From NCBI RefSeq assembly GCF_900091555.1, contig NZ_FMCX01000006.1, positions 155,116 through 219,115 on the forward strand: 64,000 bases of DNA, written 5' to 3'. The notes under the pieces were generated by a model. It saw only the letters and a program-made list of their open reading frames with translations, ran no database searches and was not told where the DNA came from. Position 1 is the stretch's first letter. Each line of letters starts with the position of its first letter. Made by a program: the position numbers and the translations under genes. This stretch comes from Micromonospora mirobrigensis. GTDB lineage: Bacteria > Actinomycetota > Actinomycetes > Mycobacteriales > Micromonosporaceae. Of the stretch, positions 9,176-17,142 are shown piece by piece.

Positions 9176-9531
9176 CCGACCGGATCGAACTGACCGGCCT
9201 GCGCGCCCGTGGCCGGCACGGCGTCTACGACTTCGAACGCGCCAACGGGCAGGAGTTCGTGATCGACACCGTGCTCGAACTCGACCTGGCCCCGGCGGCC
9301 CGCTCCGACCGGGTCACCGACACCGTGCACTACGGCGAGCTGGCCGAGCGGCTGGTCGCGGTGGTCACCGGCGAACCGGTCGACCTGATCGAGACCCTCG
9401 CCGACCGGCTGCTCGCGGTCTGCCTGGCCGAGCCCCTGGTCAGCGCGGCCACGGTGACCGTGCACAAGCCGGAGGCCCCGATCCCGCACACCTTCGCCGA
9501 CGTGGCCGTCACGATGCGGCGTACCCGGTGA
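9172..9531 (+). CDS. folB: Dihydroneopterin aldolase
   Basis: Converts 7,8-dihydroneopterin to 6-hydroxymethyl-dihydropterin and glycolaldehyde, the step before folK. The 119-residue product starts MTDRIELTGLRARGRHGVYD and has the expected T-fold features, including FERANGQEFVIDT, a conserved Glu in LIETLADR and the catalytic-type Lys in VHKPEAPI. The ATG overlaps the folP stop by ATGA, and the stop overlaps the folK GTG, so the three enzymes are made from coupled cistrons. Confidence 0.95.
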   Translation: MTDRIELTGLRARGRHGVYDFERANGQEFVIDTVLELDLAPAARSDRVTDTVHYGELAERLVAVVTGEPVDLIETLADRLLAVCLAEPLVSAATVTVHKPEAPIPHTFADVAVTMRRTR

Positions 9532-10055
9532 CCCGGGCCGTGCTGTCGATCGGCAGCAACCTGGGCGACCGGCTGGCCCACCTGCGCTCGGCGGTGGCCG
9601 GGCTGGGCGACGCCGTGCTGCTGGTCTCCGGCGTCTACGAGACTCCACCGTGGGGGGACGCCGACCAGCCCGCGTACCTGAACGCCGCGGTGATGGTCGC
9701 GGACCGGGCGGCGACCCCGCGCGACTGGCTGGAGCGGGCCCGGGCCGCCGAGGCGGCGGCCGGGCGGACCCGCGACCCCGGACGCCGGTTCGGGCCCCGG
9801 ACCCTCGACGTGGACGTGATCGCCGTCTGGGACGATACGGGTGAGCCGGTACGCAGCGACGACCCCGAGCTGACCCTGCCGCACCCCCGTGCCCACCTGC
9901 GGGCCTTCGTGCTGCGACCGTGGATCGACATCGAGCCGCACGGCCGGCTCGTCGGGCACGGCTGGCTGACCGACCTGCTCAACGCCGAGCCGCTGGCCTC
10001 CGACGCCCTGGAACTGCGTCCGCGGCCCGATCTGGCGTTAGAGTCGGACACATGA
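9528..10055 (+). CDS. folK: 6-hydroxymethyl-7,8-dihydropterin pyrophosphokinase
   Basis: Transfers pyrophosphate from ATP to hydroxymethyl-dihydropterin to make the FolP substrate. The 175-residue protein has the family start LSIGSNLGDRLAHLRSA, a VYETPPWGDADQPAYLNA block and the HPPK signature RDPGRRFGPRTLDVDVI with the two metal-binding Asp residues. GTG 9528 overlaps the folB stop (GTGA). Confidence 0.95.
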   Translation: MTRAVLSIGSNLGDRLAHLRSAVAGLGDAVLLVSGVYETPPWGDADQPAYLNAAVMVADRAATPRDWLERARAAEAAAGRTRDPGRRFGPRTLDVDVIAVWDDTGEPVRSDDPELTLPHPRAHLRAFVLRPWIDIEPHGRLVGHGWLTDLLNAEPLASDALELRPRPDLALESDT

Positions 10056-10074
10056 CCCACTGGAGCCGGCCGGC

Positions 10075-10611
10075 ATGACCCCGGCGCAGTCCCCGCGCGG
10101 TGGCGACCCCGACCGTTTCCGGATGGGCCCCACCCGCATCTCGACCCTGGTGGTCGCGGCGCTGGCCGCCGCGGCGTTGGCCTGGCTGCTGGTCAGCGGC
10201 TTCTACTACGAGGCCGCGCCGAGCATGCCCTGGCTGCCGGTGGTCACGCTGGCCGGGCTGGCGCTGATCGAGGCGTACGCGGCGATCAACACCCGGGGGC
10301 GGATCGAGCGCAAGCCCGGCCGCGACCCGGTGAACCCGCTGCTGGTGGCCCGGTTCGTCGTGCTGGCGAAGGCGTCGGCGCTGGCCGGGGCGATCTTCCT
10401 CGGCTTCTACGCCGGGGTCACCGGGTGGCTCTTCCTGGAGGACACCAACGCCGCCGTCGAGGACCGGCCGGCCGCCGGCGCCGGGCTGCTCGCCGCGCTG
10501 GCGCTGGTCGCCGCCGCGCTCTGGCTGGAACGCTCCTGCCGGGTGCCGGAGCAGGAGGACGACGAGGACCGTACGCCCGGCGACCGGGAGAACCGCCCCG
10601 GCTACCGCTGA
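10075..10611 (+). CDS. DUF3180 family membrane protein
   Basis: A 178-residue integral membrane protein with four predicted helices (TLVVAALAAAALAWLLV; PWLPVVTLAGLALIEAYAAI; FVVLAKASALAGAIFLGFYAGV; AGLLAALALVAAALWLE). A DUF3180 protein directly after folK is a conserved actinobacterial arrangement, corresponding to Rv3605c in M. tuberculosis. Its function is unknown. A GGAG site lies about ten bases upstream of ATG 10075, 19 bp after folK. Confidence 0.85.
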   Translation: MTPAQSPRGGDPDRFRMGPTRISTLVVAALAAAALAWLLVSGFYYEAAPSMPWLPVVTLAGLALIEAYAAINTRGRIERKPGRDPVNPLLVARFVVLAKASALAGAIFLGFYAGVTGWLFLEDTNAAVEDRPAAGAGLLAALALVAAALWLERSCRVPEQEDDEDRTPGDRENRPGYR

Positions 10612-10723
10612 TCAAGGGGTTACGCGGGGGCGTCCGCGCAGGTACCGTGCCTGGCGACCGAGAGCAACGGCCGCCCCCGGTCCCCCCGGGGTGGGCGGCC
10701 CGCCATCGCGGGAGGCGCGCGCC

Positions 10724-11941
10724 ATGGGGTACGACGAACCGGGTCGGAGCACGACGGCGGAGCCGTCCTCCGGCGTGCCCGCGGCCGTGCTGGAGAACGT
10801 CTTCGACGACCCCGCGCACGGCGAGCCGGGCCGCGACCGGGTCGGCGTGCACGTGGTCTGGGAACTGATCCTCCTCGTCGCGCTGGTCACCCTGGCGGTG
10901 CTGCTGTGGCGGCGTGACCCGGCCGCGCTGCGCGGTGACGGGCTGCGGACCCTGCTGGTCGACATGGTCGCGCTCGGCCTGCTCACCCTCGCCGCCGGGC
11001 TCAGCCTGCGGACCGCCGCGGTGAACCTGGCGGTCGGTCCGGTAGCGGTCGCCGCGGGGCTGCACTTCGCCGAGCAGGGCGACCGGGGAGTGGCCGCCGC
11101 GACCGTCCCGGCCCTGCTCGTCGCCGCGCTGGGCGGCCTGGCGCTGGCGCTGGCCGTGGTGGTCCTGCACGTGCCCGGCTGGGCGGCCAGCCTGGCCGGC
11201 GCGGCCGGCGTGATCGTGTACATCGAGCGGCGCGCCGAGCCGGTCCTGGTGCAGGGGGAGTACGACCCCCACCGCACCGCCTGGTACCTCTTCGCCGGCT
11301 TCGCCGCCGCCGCCGTCTTCGGTGGCCTGTTCGGGGCGATCAGGTCGGTCCGCCGGCTGGTCGGCCGGTTCCGTCCGGTGGCCGACCCGGCCCGCCGGCG
11401 CGGCGTGCTGGCCGGCTTCGTGGCCGGGGGCGCGCTGGTCGGCTCCACCGTGCTGGCCGTGCTGGCCGGCATCCTGATCGCGGCGAACGGCTCCGGACCG
11501 GTGGCGCCCACCTCCGGACTGGACTGGACGGTGCTGGCCGTCGGCGTGGCGATGCTCGCCGGCACCAGCGCGTACGGCCGTCGGGGCGGCATCGTCGGCA
11601 CCCTGCTCGCCGTCTGCCTGGCCGCGGTCTTCCTGTCCTGGTCGTCGGCGCAGGACTGGACGATCAGCCGGTGGGCGACCGGCGGGGTGGTCCTGGCCGG
11701 CGGTCTGGTGGTCACCCGGCTGGTGGAGGCGTTCGGGCGGCCGCGGTCGGCCCGAGAGGAGACCACCGAGCCGACCCCCGCCGGCGACGGCGCCATCAGC
11801 TCCGGCTGGACGCTTCCCCGGCCGACCCCGGTCGAGAGCTGGCCGCCGGTGATGCCCACGCAGCCCACCGAGCCGCCCGCCCAGTGGGAGGGCCCGCGCT
11901 GGGAGCCCGGGCCGAGCCGCTGGGACACCGGCGACCGCTGA
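10724..11941 (+). CDS. Polytopic membrane protein resembling an orphan RbsC-type permease
   Basis: A 405-residue protein with about nine or ten hydrophobic helices and a Pro/Trp-rich cytoplasmic tail of about 60 residues. The segment AGTSAYGRRGGIVGTLLAV near residues 285-303 resembles the GGTSxxGGxGxxxGTxxGA signature of ribose/galactose-type ABC permeases, and the helix spacing is compatible. No ATPase or binding-protein gene of that family is adjacent, so it may be a repurposed or orphan permease. ATG 10724 is preferred over an upstream ATG at 10691 because GGGAGG lies nine bases before it. Confidence 0.6.
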   Translation: MGYDEPGRSTTAEPSSGVPAAVLENVFDDPAHGEPGRDRVGVHVVWELILLVALVTLAVLLWRRDPAALRGDGLRTLLVDMVALGLLTLAAGLSLRTAAVNLAVGPVAVAAGLHFAEQGDRGVAAATVPALLVAALGGLALALAVVVLHVPGWAASLAGAAGVIVYIERRAEPVLVQGEYDPHRTAWYLFAGFAAAAVFGGLFGAIRSVRRLVGRFRPVADPARRRGVLAGFVAGGALVGSTVLAVLAGILIAANGSGPVAPTSGLDWTVLAVGVAMLAGTSAYGRRGGIVGTLLAVCLAAVFLSWSSAQDWTISRWATGGVVLAGGLVVTRLVEAFGRPRSAREETTEPTPAGDGAISSGWTLPRPTPVESWPPVMPTQPTEPPAQWEGPRWEPGPSRWDTGDR

Positions 11942-12041
11942 GCGGGCCGCCCACCGGACCGCCTCCGGCCGGCGGACGCGACGGCCCCTCCTCCCGGAGC
12001 CGGCAGGCCGCGTCCGACGCGCCGAAGGTGATCTCGCCGGT

Positions 12042-12047
12042 TAGGCT
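12042..12047 (+). promoter_or_regulatory. Leaderless -10 element (TAGGCT)
   Basis: TAGGCT followed by seven bases and ATG 12055, with no ribosome-binding site between. Confidence 0.5.
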
Positions 12048-12054
12048 CGGCGGC

Positions 12055-12363
12055 ATGACCGACACACCTGCCACCGGCACCCACGGGCGTTCCTTCGAGG
12101 AGCTCGACGCGCTTCCCACGGAGGAGCTGCGGGAGCGGGCGTTCGCCCTGGCCCGGGAGCACCGCGACGTCGGCTTCTTCTGGTCGGTGCTGCGGCACCT
12201 GCCGAACGCGGACGAGGCCGCCGCCCTGGACGGCGCCCCCAACTCGGTCGGCCCGACCATCGACGAGGCGTCGGCGCTGTGGCGCGAGCTGACCGGGCAC
12301 GGGTACGAGGAGTCGGCGCCGCTGCTGCGGGCCGCCTTCATCGACTACCTGATGAAGCACTGA
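12055..12363 (+). CDS. Small conserved soluble protein of unknown function
   Basis: A 102-residue acidic, helix-rich protein. Recognisable stretches are FEELDALPTEELRERAFAL, REHRDVGFFWSVLRHLPNA and a C-terminal LLRAAFIDYLMKH. No signal peptide, membrane helix or catalytic motif is visible. A leaderless TAGGCT element supports the start. It sits alone between two membrane-protein genes; I do not recognise a function. Confidence 0.7.
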   Translation: MTDTPATGTHGRSFEELDALPTEELRERAFALAREHRDVGFFWSVLRHLPNADEAAALDGAPNSVGPTIDEASALWRELTGHGYEESAPLLRAAFIDYLMKH

Positions 12364-12451
12364 GCGGGCGCGTACCCCGGTGACCGGGTCGGGTACCCGC
12401 CGGACGCGGTCCAGGTTTGCCCGGGGCCGTGGCCCGGGAACTGAGCGCCGC

Positions 12452-12952
12452 ATGGCCCTGACCAACCGTCCCCGGACCGTCAGCGGGTACGGCACCGCGG
12501 CCGGCACCGGCACGTTCGCCGTGCTCATCCTGGTCGCCGTCTGCGGCAGCCCCTGGTACGTCGGCTGGGCGGCGGTGCACACCGATCCGGACGGCGCCGG
12601 TGGCTGGTTCCTGCGCCTGCTGGCCTGGCCGGCCTGGCGGTTCGGGGTGGGCGAGGGCGCCGACGGGATCTCCGGAACCGACCTGCGGGCGGTACTGCTG
12701 GTGGCGTTCGCCGCCGCGCTGCTCTACCTGCTGCCCGCCTCCCAGGTGGCCCGGGTGCCCGGCTCGCTGAGCCAGTTCTTCTCCGGCTGGTCGGCGTACG
12801 TGCTGGCAGCCGCCCTGGCCGCGCTCGTCGCGACCCTGCTCGGCACGGACGCGTCCCTGCTGGTGAGCTTCCAGTCGGCCGGCACCGGCGCCACGTACGG
12901 CTTCTTCGCCGGCTGGATCGTCGGGCTGGCCAGCCTGGGCGGCCGGGCCTGA
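12452..12952 (+). CDS. Small four-helix membrane protein of unknown function
   Basis: A 166-residue integral membrane protein with four hydrophobic segments (GTFAVLILVAVCGSPWYVGW; AVLLVAFAAALLYLLP; YVLAAALAALVATLLG; YGFFAGWIVGLASLG) and an extracytoplasmic loop between the first two. ATG 12452 places a short basic N-terminus before the first helix. The 3' end faces the osmoprotectant ATPase gene convergently across 63 bp. I do not recognise a family. Confidence 0.65.
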   Translation: MALTNRPRTVSGYGTAAGTGTFAVLILVAVCGSPWYVGWAAVHTDPDGAGGWFLRLLAWPAWRFGVGEGADGISGTDLRAVLLVAFAAALLYLLPASQVARVPGSLSQFFSGWSAYVLAAALAALVATLLGTDASLLVSFQSAGTGATYGFFAGWIVGLASLGGRA

Positions 12953-12970
12953 GCCCAGCCGCCCGCTCGG

Positions 12971-13027
12971 CCGCCGTTCAGACCTCGGGCCGCCGTTCAG
13001 ACCTCGGGCCGGCGCTCAGACCTCGGG
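12971..13027. repeat. Three tandem 19-bp units across the opuCA stop
   Basis: Copies at 12971-12989, 12990-13008 and 13009-13027 (first two CCGCCGTTCAGACCTCGGG, third with two changes). The third holds the stop of the minus-strand ATPase gene. Because 19 is not a multiple of three, the three copies put a TGA in all three minus-strand frames (12978, 12997, 13016). Confidence 0.9.
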
Positions 13028-14014
13028 CCGACCGAGGGCGAGCACCCGGTGCCGGCTCAGCACCCCGACCGGGCGGTCGTCCTCGGTGACCAGGGCGTGG
13101 TCGGTGGCCGAGGTGAGCATCACCGCCAGCGCGTCGTACGCGGAGTCGCCCAGTGCGACGGTCGGCAGGTCCCCGGCGTCGGCCGGCGCCGGCTCCAGCC
13201 CGTCCCGGGTGACCGGGGTGACCGCGAGCCGCCGGATGCCCCGGTCGGCGCCGACGAACTCCCGGACGAACGGCGAGGCGGGCGACCCGAGCAGGGCCGC
13301 CGGGGTGTCGTACTGCTCGAGCCGGCCGCCCTCGGAGAGCACCGCGATCCGGTCGCCCAGCCGGACCGCCTCGTCCAGGTCGTGGGTGACCAGCACGATC
13401 GTCTTGCGGACCTCGGCCTGGAGCCGCAGGAACTCCTCCTGCAACCGGGTCCGCACGATCGGGTCGACGGCCGAGAACGGCTCGTCCATCAGCAGCACCA
13501 CCGGGTCGGCGGCGAGCGCCCGGGCCACCCCGACCCGTTGCCGCTGACCGCCGGAGAGCTCGTGCGGGTAGCGGCGGCCGAACTGCGCCGGGTCCAGACC
13601 CACCAGCTCCAGCAGCTCGCCGACCCGCTGCCGGGTGCGCTCCTTCGACCAGCCCAGCAGCCCGGGTACGGTGGCGACGTTGGCGCTGACCGTCTGGTGT
13701 GGAAAGAGGCCGACGTTCTGGATGACGTACCCGATCCGGCGCCGCAGCCGGACCGGGTCCACCCGGGTGACGTCGTCGTCGCCGAGCAGGATCCGCCCGC
13801 CGGTCGGCTCGATCAATCTGTTGATCATCCGCAGCACGGTCGACTTGCCGCAACCCGACGGGCCGATCAGCACCACCAGCTCGCCGGGCTTGACCTCCAG
13901 GCTCAGCTCGCGCACCGCCTCGGTGCCGTCCGGGTAGCGCTTGCGGATGCCGTCGAGGGTGATCGAGGCCGCGCTGTGCCCGGCGTCGTCGGGGATCCCC
14001 GGGGTAACGTCCAC
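13016..14014 (-). CDS. opuCA: Osmoprotectant (glycine betaine/choline) ABC transporter ATPase with CBS region
   Basis: The 332-residue cytoplasmic ATPase energises uptake by the two permeases encoded divergently. It has a Walker A (GPSGCGKSTVL), Q-loop (VIQNVGLFPH), signature LSGGQRQRVGVARALA, Walker B (VVLLMDEPFSAVD) and H-loop (VLVTHDLDEA). The C-terminal ~100 residues, including ALVTEDDRPVGVLSRHRVLAL, fit a CBS-type osmosensing region as in OpuCA. The GTG start at 14014 has a GGAAGG site six bases upstream and no alternative start. It is only two bases from the divergent permease start. Confidence 0.9.
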   Translation of the reverse strand: MDVTPGIPDDAGHSAASITLDGIRKRYPDGTEAVRELSLEVKPGELVVLIGPSGCGKSTVLRMINRLIEPTGGRILLGDDDVTRVDPVRLRRRIGYVIQNVGLFPHQTVSANVATVPGLLGWSKERTRQRVGELLELVGLDPAQFGRRYPHELSGGQRQRVGVARALAADPVVLLMDEPFSAVDPIVRTRLQEEFLRLQAEVRKTIVLVTHDLDEAVRLGDRIAVLSEGGRLEQYDTPAALLGSPASPFVREFVGADRGIRRLAVTPVTRDGLEPAPADAGDLPTVALGDSAYDALAVMLTSATDHALVTEDDRPVGVLSRHRVLALGRPEV

Positions 14015-14038
14015 GTGTGTCCTTCCACCTGAGTTACC
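14003..14038. promoter_or_regulatory. Symmetric divergent promoter/operator of the osmoprotectant operon
   Basis: A 36-bp region with arms GGTAAC (14003-14008) and GTTACC (14033-14038), symmetrical about 14020.5. Each arm holds a -10-like element: TAACGT on the plus strand, six bases before permease GTG 14017, and TAACTC on the minus strand, 16 bases before ATPase GTG 14014. The two start codons are separated by two bases. Confidence 0.5.
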
Positions 14039-14697
14039 GGGCCGAGCCGGGCAACCCGTGGTTCTCCTGGCAGTACGTGCGGGACAACTCTGACACGATC
14101 CTCGCCGCCCTGCGCGAACACGCCTCGCTGACCGCCCGTGCCGTGTTGATCGCCGCCGTGGTGGCGCTGCCGCTCGCGGTGGCCGCGTACTGGTTCCGGT
14201 CGCTGTCCGGGCCGATCCTGGCCGTCACCGGCGTGCTCTACACGATCCCGTCGCTGGCCCTGTTCGCGTTCCTGGCGCCCTACCTCGGGATCGGCGCGAT
14301 CACGGTACTGAGCGTGGTGGTCCTCTACGCGCTGCTGGTGATCGTCCGTAACGCGCTGGCCGGGCTCGGCCAGGTGCCGCCGGAGATCCGCGAGGCCGCC
14401 GAGGGCATGGGGTACGGCCGCTGGGGCCGGCTGTTCCGGGTGGAGCTGCCGCTGGCGCTGCCCGGCATCCTCACCGGCGTACGGTTGGCGACCGTCTCCA
14501 CCGTCGCCCTGGTCACGGTGGGCGTGGTGGTCGGCCGGGGCGGCCTGGGCCAGCTGATCTTCGCCGGCTTCCAGAACAACTTCTACCGGGCCCAGATCAT
14601 GACCGGTACGGTGCTCTGCGTCCTGCTGGCCCTGGTGCTGGACCTGCTGCTCGCCGGCGTGGGCCGGCTGCTCACCCCCTGGTTGCGGTCCCGGTGA
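14017..14697 (+). CDS. opuCB: Osmoprotectant ABC transporter permease 1
   Basis: A 226-residue inner-membrane permease with about six helices and the EAA-type loop (EIREAAEGMGYGRWGRLFRVELPLALPGI) that contacts the ATPase. The family-typical NPWFSWQYVRDNSDTI lies near the N-terminus. GTG 14017 is supported by a TAACGT leaderless -10 element ending six bases upstream. The gene is followed after 46 bp by the second permease and then the binding protein. Confidence 0.88.
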   Translation: MSFHLSYRAEPGNPWFSWQYVRDNSDTILAALREHASLTARAVLIAAVVALPLAVAAYWFRSLSGPILAVTGVLYTIPSLALFAFLAPYLGIGAITVLSVVVLYALLVIVRNALAGLGQVPPEIREAAEGMGYGRWGRLFRVELPLALPGILTGVRLATVSTVALVTVGVVVGRGGLGQLIFAGFQNNFYRAQIMTGTVLCVLLALVLDLLLAGVGRLLTPWLRSR

Positions 14698-14743
14698 CTA
14701 CGGCCCGGCGGAGCCCGGCGGTCGCGAACGGAGGGCTGGCACG

Positions 14744-15466
14744 GTGAACCCGATCGAGCAGGCGGTGGTCTGGCTCAACGATCCACTGAACTGGACGAAC
14801 CCGGGCGGGGTGCTGGACCGGCTCGGCGAGCACCTCAGCATCTCGGTGGCGGCCGTCCTGCTGGGGTGCCTGGTGGCCTGGCCGCTGGGGCTCTGGCTCG
14901 GGCACACCGGGCGCGGCGGCGGCATGGTGGTGCTGGTCTCGAACGTCACCCTCGCCATCCCGACGCTGGCCCTGCTGACCATCCTGCCGCTGACCTTCCT
15001 CGGTTTCGGTCGGCCCGCGGTGGTGGTGGCGCTGGCCGTGTTCGCGGTGCCGCCGCTGCTGGCCAACGCGTACACCGGGGTGCGGCAGGTGGACCCGGAG
15101 GCCCGGGACGCGGCCCGCGGCATGGGGCTCTCCGGCGGCCAGGTGCTGCGCCGGGTCGAGCTGCCGCTGGCGGTGCCGTACCTCGCCGCGGGCTTCCGTA
15201 CCGCCACCGTGCAGGTGATCGCCACGGCCGCACTGGCGTCGTTCGTCGACGGCGGCGGGCTGGGGCAGATCATCCGGGCCGGTTTCGGGCTGGACATCGC
15301 CGCCGGGGGTGGCCAGATCATCGCCGGCGGGGTGCTGGTGGCCGGGCTGGCGATCCTGGCGGAGCTGCTGCTGGCCGTGGTCGAGCGGCAGGTGACCCCC
15401 GGCCCGCTGCGCCCGGCCCGGCGCCGGGCCAACCGCCGGGCCGCGGACGCGACCGCCGGCGGCTGA
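14744..15466 (+). CDS. opuCD: Osmoprotectant ABC transporter permease 2
   Basis: A 240-residue partner permease with an EAA-type loop (EARDAARGMGLSGGQVLRRVELPLAVPYL) and helices such as ISVAAVLLGCLVAWPLGLWL and VVVALAVFAVPPLLANAYTG. GTG 14744 has a GGAGGG site eight bases upstream. With the first permease it should form the heterodimeric membrane channel of an OpuC-type importer. Confidence 0.88.
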   Translation: MNPIEQAVVWLNDPLNWTNPGGVLDRLGEHLSISVAAVLLGCLVAWPLGLWLGHTGRGGGMVVLVSNVTLAIPTLALLTILPLTFLGFGRPAVVVALAVFAVPPLLANAYTGVRQVDPEARDAARGMGLSGGQVLRRVELPLAVPYLAAGFRTATVQVIATAALASFVDGGGLGQIIRAGFGLDIAAGGGQIIAGGVLVAGLAILAELLLAVVERQVTPGPLRPARRRANRRAADATAGG

Positions 15467-15641
15467 CCGGGATCGGTCAGCGCGCCGGCCCAGCGGTGAC
15501 GATCCGGTGACAAAGAACGCCTCAGGTTGTCGGTCCGACGTGGAAGATGTTGGGTGGAGACGCGGGCGCCGCAGCAGGGCGCGCCCGTCGGACACGCGGC
15601 CGGCCCGGACGGGCCGCGCCGGGACACGGAAGGCGGGCTTG

Positions 15642-16646
15642 ATGCGCGCACGTACTCGACTGGCCGTCGGCGCCACCGGCGTCCTCACCGCGGCCGGTCT
15701 GCTGACCGGTTGTGGCGGTGCCGGTTCGTCGGGCACCGACGCCCCCGACAAGGGCGCCTCCGGCGCCGGCTGCGCGCCGGAGAAGGGCGACCAGCTGGTC
15801 GTCCTGGCCGACGACAAGAAGCTCCAGAACACCGACAACATCATCCCGGCGGTCAACGCCGACGCGGCCAAGCCGGAGCTGATCGCCGCGCTTGACAAGG
15901 TCTCGGCGGCGCTCGACACCCCGAAGCTCATCGAGCTCAACAAGACCGTCGACGTCGACCGCAAGAGCCCGCAGGTGGCCGCGGCGGACTTCGCCTCGGC
16001 CAACAAGGTGACCGACGGCATCGCGAAGGGCCCGGGCGGCCAGATCGTGGTCGGCGCCGGCAACTTCAGTGAGAGCCAGACCCTCGCCGAGCTCTACAAG
16101 ATCGCCCTCACCGCCGCCGGCTACCAGGTCAAGGTGCAGACGATCGGCAACCGGGAGCTCTACGAGCCGGCCCTGGAGAAGGGCGAGGTCCAGGTCGTCC
16201 CCGAGTACGCCGCCACCATGGCCGAGTTCCTCAACACCAAGGCGAACGGCAAGGACGCCCAGCCCGTCTCGTCGCCGGAGCTGGACAAGACCGTTGCCGC
16301 CCTCAAGGCGCAGGGCGACAAGGTGGGCATCACCTTCGGCGCCCCGGCCGCCGCGCAGGACCAGAACGCCTTCGCGGTCACCAAGGCCTTCTCCGACAAG
16401 TACGGCGTCAAGACCCTCTCCGAGCTGGCCAGCAAGTGCTCCGGCAGCGCGACGGTGCTCGCCGGCCCGCCGGAGTGCCCGCAGCGGCCGAAGTGCCAGG
16501 CCGGCCTGGTCGAGGTCTACAACTTTAAGTCTGGCTCGTTCAGCTCGCTGGACGCCGGTGGCCCGCAGACCAAGAACGCCCTGAAGCAGGGGCGGGCCAG
16601 CGTCGGCCTGGTCTTCTCCTCCGACGCCGCACTCGCCGGCAGCTGA
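15642..16646 (+). CDS. opuCC: Osmoprotectant-binding lipoprotein, apparently circularly permuted OpuAC/OpuCC family
   Basis: The 334-residue lipoprotein (lipobox LLTGC, Cys24) should deliver betaine/choline-like solutes to the permeases. Residues 134-334 follow the family from its usual N-terminus (IVVGAGNFSESQTLAELYKIAL, ALEKGEVQVVPEYAATMAEF, NAFAVTKAFSDKYGVKTLSEL) but stop at VGLVFSSDAALAGS. The block that normally follows, a VVLxDDK...KVSAxL...ELNKxVDVD pattern, is instead found at residues 49-122, just after the lipobox (QLVVLADDKKLQNTDNIIPA; LIELNKTVDVDRKSPQVAA). This looks like a circular permutation; no residues appear to be missing. Confidence 0.88.
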   Translation: MRARTRLAVGATGVLTAAGLLTGCGGAGSSGTDAPDKGASGAGCAPEKGDQLVVLADDKKLQNTDNIIPAVNADAAKPELIAALDKVSAALDTPKLIELNKTVDVDRKSPQVAAADFASANKVTDGIAKGPGGQIVVGAGNFSESQTLAELYKIALTAAGYQVKVQTIGNRELYEPALEKGEVQVVPEYAATMAEFLNTKANGKDAQPVSSPELDKTVAALKAQGDKVGITFGAPAAAQDQNAFAVTKAFSDKYGVKTLSELASKCSGSATVLAGPPECPQRPKCQAGLVEVYNFKSGSFSSLDAGGPQTKNALKQGRASVGLVFSSDAALAGS

Positions 16647-16851
16647 TCCGTTCCGGCCTCCCGCCGTCCCCGCCGTCCGCAGCTCGTGACGGTGGGGGCG
16701 GCGTCTGCCGTTCCGGGTCAGGCGCGACGAAGGGGCGATCCCGCGCTGGCTGGGGTCTTCCCGGTGCCTGTCGACCTGATGGCGTGAACGACTCGCCTGG
16801 TCAGGCGGCGGGGATTGGCTGCGGATCAGGCATCCGGTCGGCTGGGTGAGT

Positions 16852-16935
16852 CATCCGTTCTCGGCCTACCCGGACGCCTACGCGCAGTGGGAGCAGCAGG
16901 CCGCCGACCTGGTCGCCCAGCAATGGAACAACTGA
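16852..16935 (+). pseudogene. Possible C-terminal gene remnant
   Basis: An open frame HPFSAYPDAYAQWEQQ, then AADLVAQQWNN and a stop, has protein-like composition and codon use and ends just before a strong hairpin, but has no start or upstream continuation. It may be the tail of a lost gene. The family is not recognised. Confidence 0.3.
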
Positions 16936-16948
16936 CGCGTGAACGAAC

Positions 16949-16980
16949 GCTGGCCGGCACCCCGACGGGTGCCGGCCAGC
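16949..16980. terminator. Perfect 14-bp hairpin, terminator-like
   Basis: Arms 16949-16962 and 16967-16980 (GCTGGCCGGCACCC and its complement) with a CGAC loop. It has no U-tract, as is common in high-GC actinobacteria. It lies after the gene remnant and about 300 bp after the binding-protein gene. Confidence 0.6.
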
Positions 16981-17026
16981 GGCATGTCCCCGGTCAGAGA
17001 CTCGCCGCACGCCGGGCCCCGGGCAG

Positions 17027-17077
17027 CAGACCTTGGACACTTACCGTTCACCACGAACAGAAACTGTCCAAGGTCTG
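17027..17077. repeat. 13-bp perfect inverted repeat, 25-base spacer
   Basis: CAGACCTTGGACA at 17027-17039 and its complement at 17065-17077, around an A-rich spacer. It could be an operator or a large-loop hairpin; nothing adjacent decides which. Confidence 0.6.
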
Positions 17078-17142
17078 AAACGGCCCACGCGGGCGTACCC
17101 GGAAAAGATGCGCGACCGACGGACGGCAGCCCGACCACGACG

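Noticed and set aside
13016..16646. Two separate transporters (divergent ATPase versus permeases)
   Set aside because: Families, shared divergent promoter and typical OpuC composition show one importer.
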